Assembly (NCBI RefSeq): GCF_040655735.1
Contig: NZ_JBFAKK010000003.1
Span: forward strand, 496,001-560,000
Direction of reading: 5' to 3'
Source of the DNA: Phytomonospora sp040655735
GTDB taxonomy: Bacteria > Actinomycetota > Actinomycetes > Mycobacteriales > Micromonosporaceae
Length of the DNA: 64,000 nucleotides
Shown: positions 63,580 through 64,000 of the stretch, one piece after another
Numbering within the stretch: the first letter of the stretch is position 1
How the letters are laid out: the number at the start of each line of letters is the position of its first letter
Program-made: the position numbers and the translations under genes
Notes under the pieces: generated by a model
What the model was told of the DNA's origin: nothing
Databases searched by the model: none
What the model saw: the letters and a program-made list of their open reading frames with translations, nothing else

Positions 63580-64000
63580 ATGAAGATCCAACCGCGTCGT
63601 AACGTGCTCGATCTGTGGAAAGCCGTGATCGGCGTCAGTTACCAGGACGGCAAGTGGAAGTGGGACGGTGAGCCGGGGCTCGATTCGGTCTCCGAGGCGC
63701 AGCAGTTGCTGTGCATCATGGGTCCTGCCGTGGACCTGTCGATGCTGCGGCTCGAACGTCCGAATGAGACGGATGCGGGCGTGCGCGCCGCCTTGCGGCC
63801 TTTAGGCAGCGCCGGCGAGATCCCAGTCGTCCTCACCGGGATCTTGACCGACTACCTCGTTCGGCACAGCGACGGCGACGGCAACCCGACGTTCGCTGGC
63901 GGAAGCTACTTCGTCCCGTTCAAAGACCCTTCCGCCCTGGTGAAGGACGAGCAGGAGTCCCTTGAGGTCACGGAGTCCTACGCGCTCTCGGTGACGCTCA
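63580..64000 (+). CDS. SCO2524-type protein, 5' part (cut by window edge)
   Basis: ATG at 63580 opens 140 codons that run to the window edge without a stop. Residues: MKIQPRRNVLDLWKAVIGVS, then YQDGKWKWDGEPGLDSVSEAQQLLCIMGPAVDL and TGILTDYLVRHSDGDGNPTFAGGSYF. The start matches the SCO2524 family N-terminus recalled from Streptomyces (SxSEAQQLLCxxxPA region). Codon 75 is TTA. The companion genes of the cluster would be expected beyond the window. Biochemical role not established. Confidence 0.65.
   Translation, partial: MKIQPRRNVLDLWKAVIGVSYQDGKWKWDGEPGLDSVSEAQQLLCIMGPAVDLSMLRLERPNETDAGVRAALRPLGSAGEIPVVLTGILTDYLVRHSDGDGNPTFAGGSYFVPFKDPSALVKDEQESLEVTESYALSVTL

Overview
This is a high-GC actinobacterial chromosome segment (G/C-dominated third codon positions, many GTG starts, ATGA/GTGA stop-start overlaps). 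It carries a FilP/Scy-like coiled-coil pair, an OtsA/OtsB trehalose locus, the tig-clpP1-clpP2-clpX proteostasis block, an L_180-type NAD-glutamate dehydrogenase, and at the right edge the first two genes of a cluster matching the Streptomyces SCO2525/SCO2524 families. A filamentous or mycelial actinomycete is likely. Genus cannot be fixed from this window alone.

Layout. 0-5 kb: the tail of a LuxR-type regulator, a small zinc-ribbon-like protein, two overlapping alpha/beta hydrolases, then (minus) an AI-2E-type transporter with a membrane-anchored pseudokinase. 5-8.2 kb: two long coiled-coil proteins with DivIVA-like N-termini. 8.4-12.6 kb: otsA and an OtsB-GH15 fusion. 12.7-14.8 kb: a GntR(YtrA)-ABC operon with a promoter overlapped by an operator-like dyad. 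15-19.1 kb: ettA, a hotdog thioesterase, a hypothetical protein, a lipoprotein and a YbjN protein. 19.2-22.2 kb: tandem M1 metallopeptidase lipoproteins. 22.2-24.1 kb: a 1.9 kb gene-free, repeat-rich tract containing a long inverted repeat and a 27-bp minisatellite. 24.1-30.1 kb: truncated haemoglobin, MFS exporter, MscS channel, HNH endonuclease, kynureninase, a CtaJ-like small membrane protein and a DUF5130 protein. 30.1-35 kb: a NarL-type two-component system divergent from a small membrane ORF, an ABC ATPase and an FtsX-like permease. 35-36.5 kb: a MITE-like element abutting a lipoprotein gene, and a methyltransferase. 36.5-41.8 kb: two PepN paralogues. 42-46 kb: DUF1015, rpiB, a membrane protein, a PhyH dioxygenase coupled to an orotate-PRTase-like gene, then an array of GC-rich hairpins. 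46.4-51.9 kb: tRNA-Gly, a PASTA protein, tRNA-Pro, tig, clpP1P2, clpX. 52-59.7 kb: GNAT, a YbbN-like thioredoxin/TPR protein, an arginase-family protein and the 1628-aa glutamate dehydrogenase. 60-62.4 kb: an exported amidase and an exported glycerophosphodiesterase. 62.7 kb to the end: the SCO2525/SCO2524-type pair.

From memory, many genes here (ettA, the thioesterase and the gene after it, glbO, HNH, ctaJ/DUF5130, pepN, rpiB, tig, clpP1P2, clpX, gdh) correspond to the Mycobacterium tuberculosis Rv2457c-Rv2477c neighbourhood. The backbone is therefore an old conserved actinobacterial block into which lineage-specific operons and repetitive DNA have been inserted. The most unusual features are the repeat-rich gene deserts, the OtsB-GH15 fusion, the degenerate kinase, the divergent PepN pair and the TTA-containing SCO2525/SCO2524-type genes of unknown function at the right edge.
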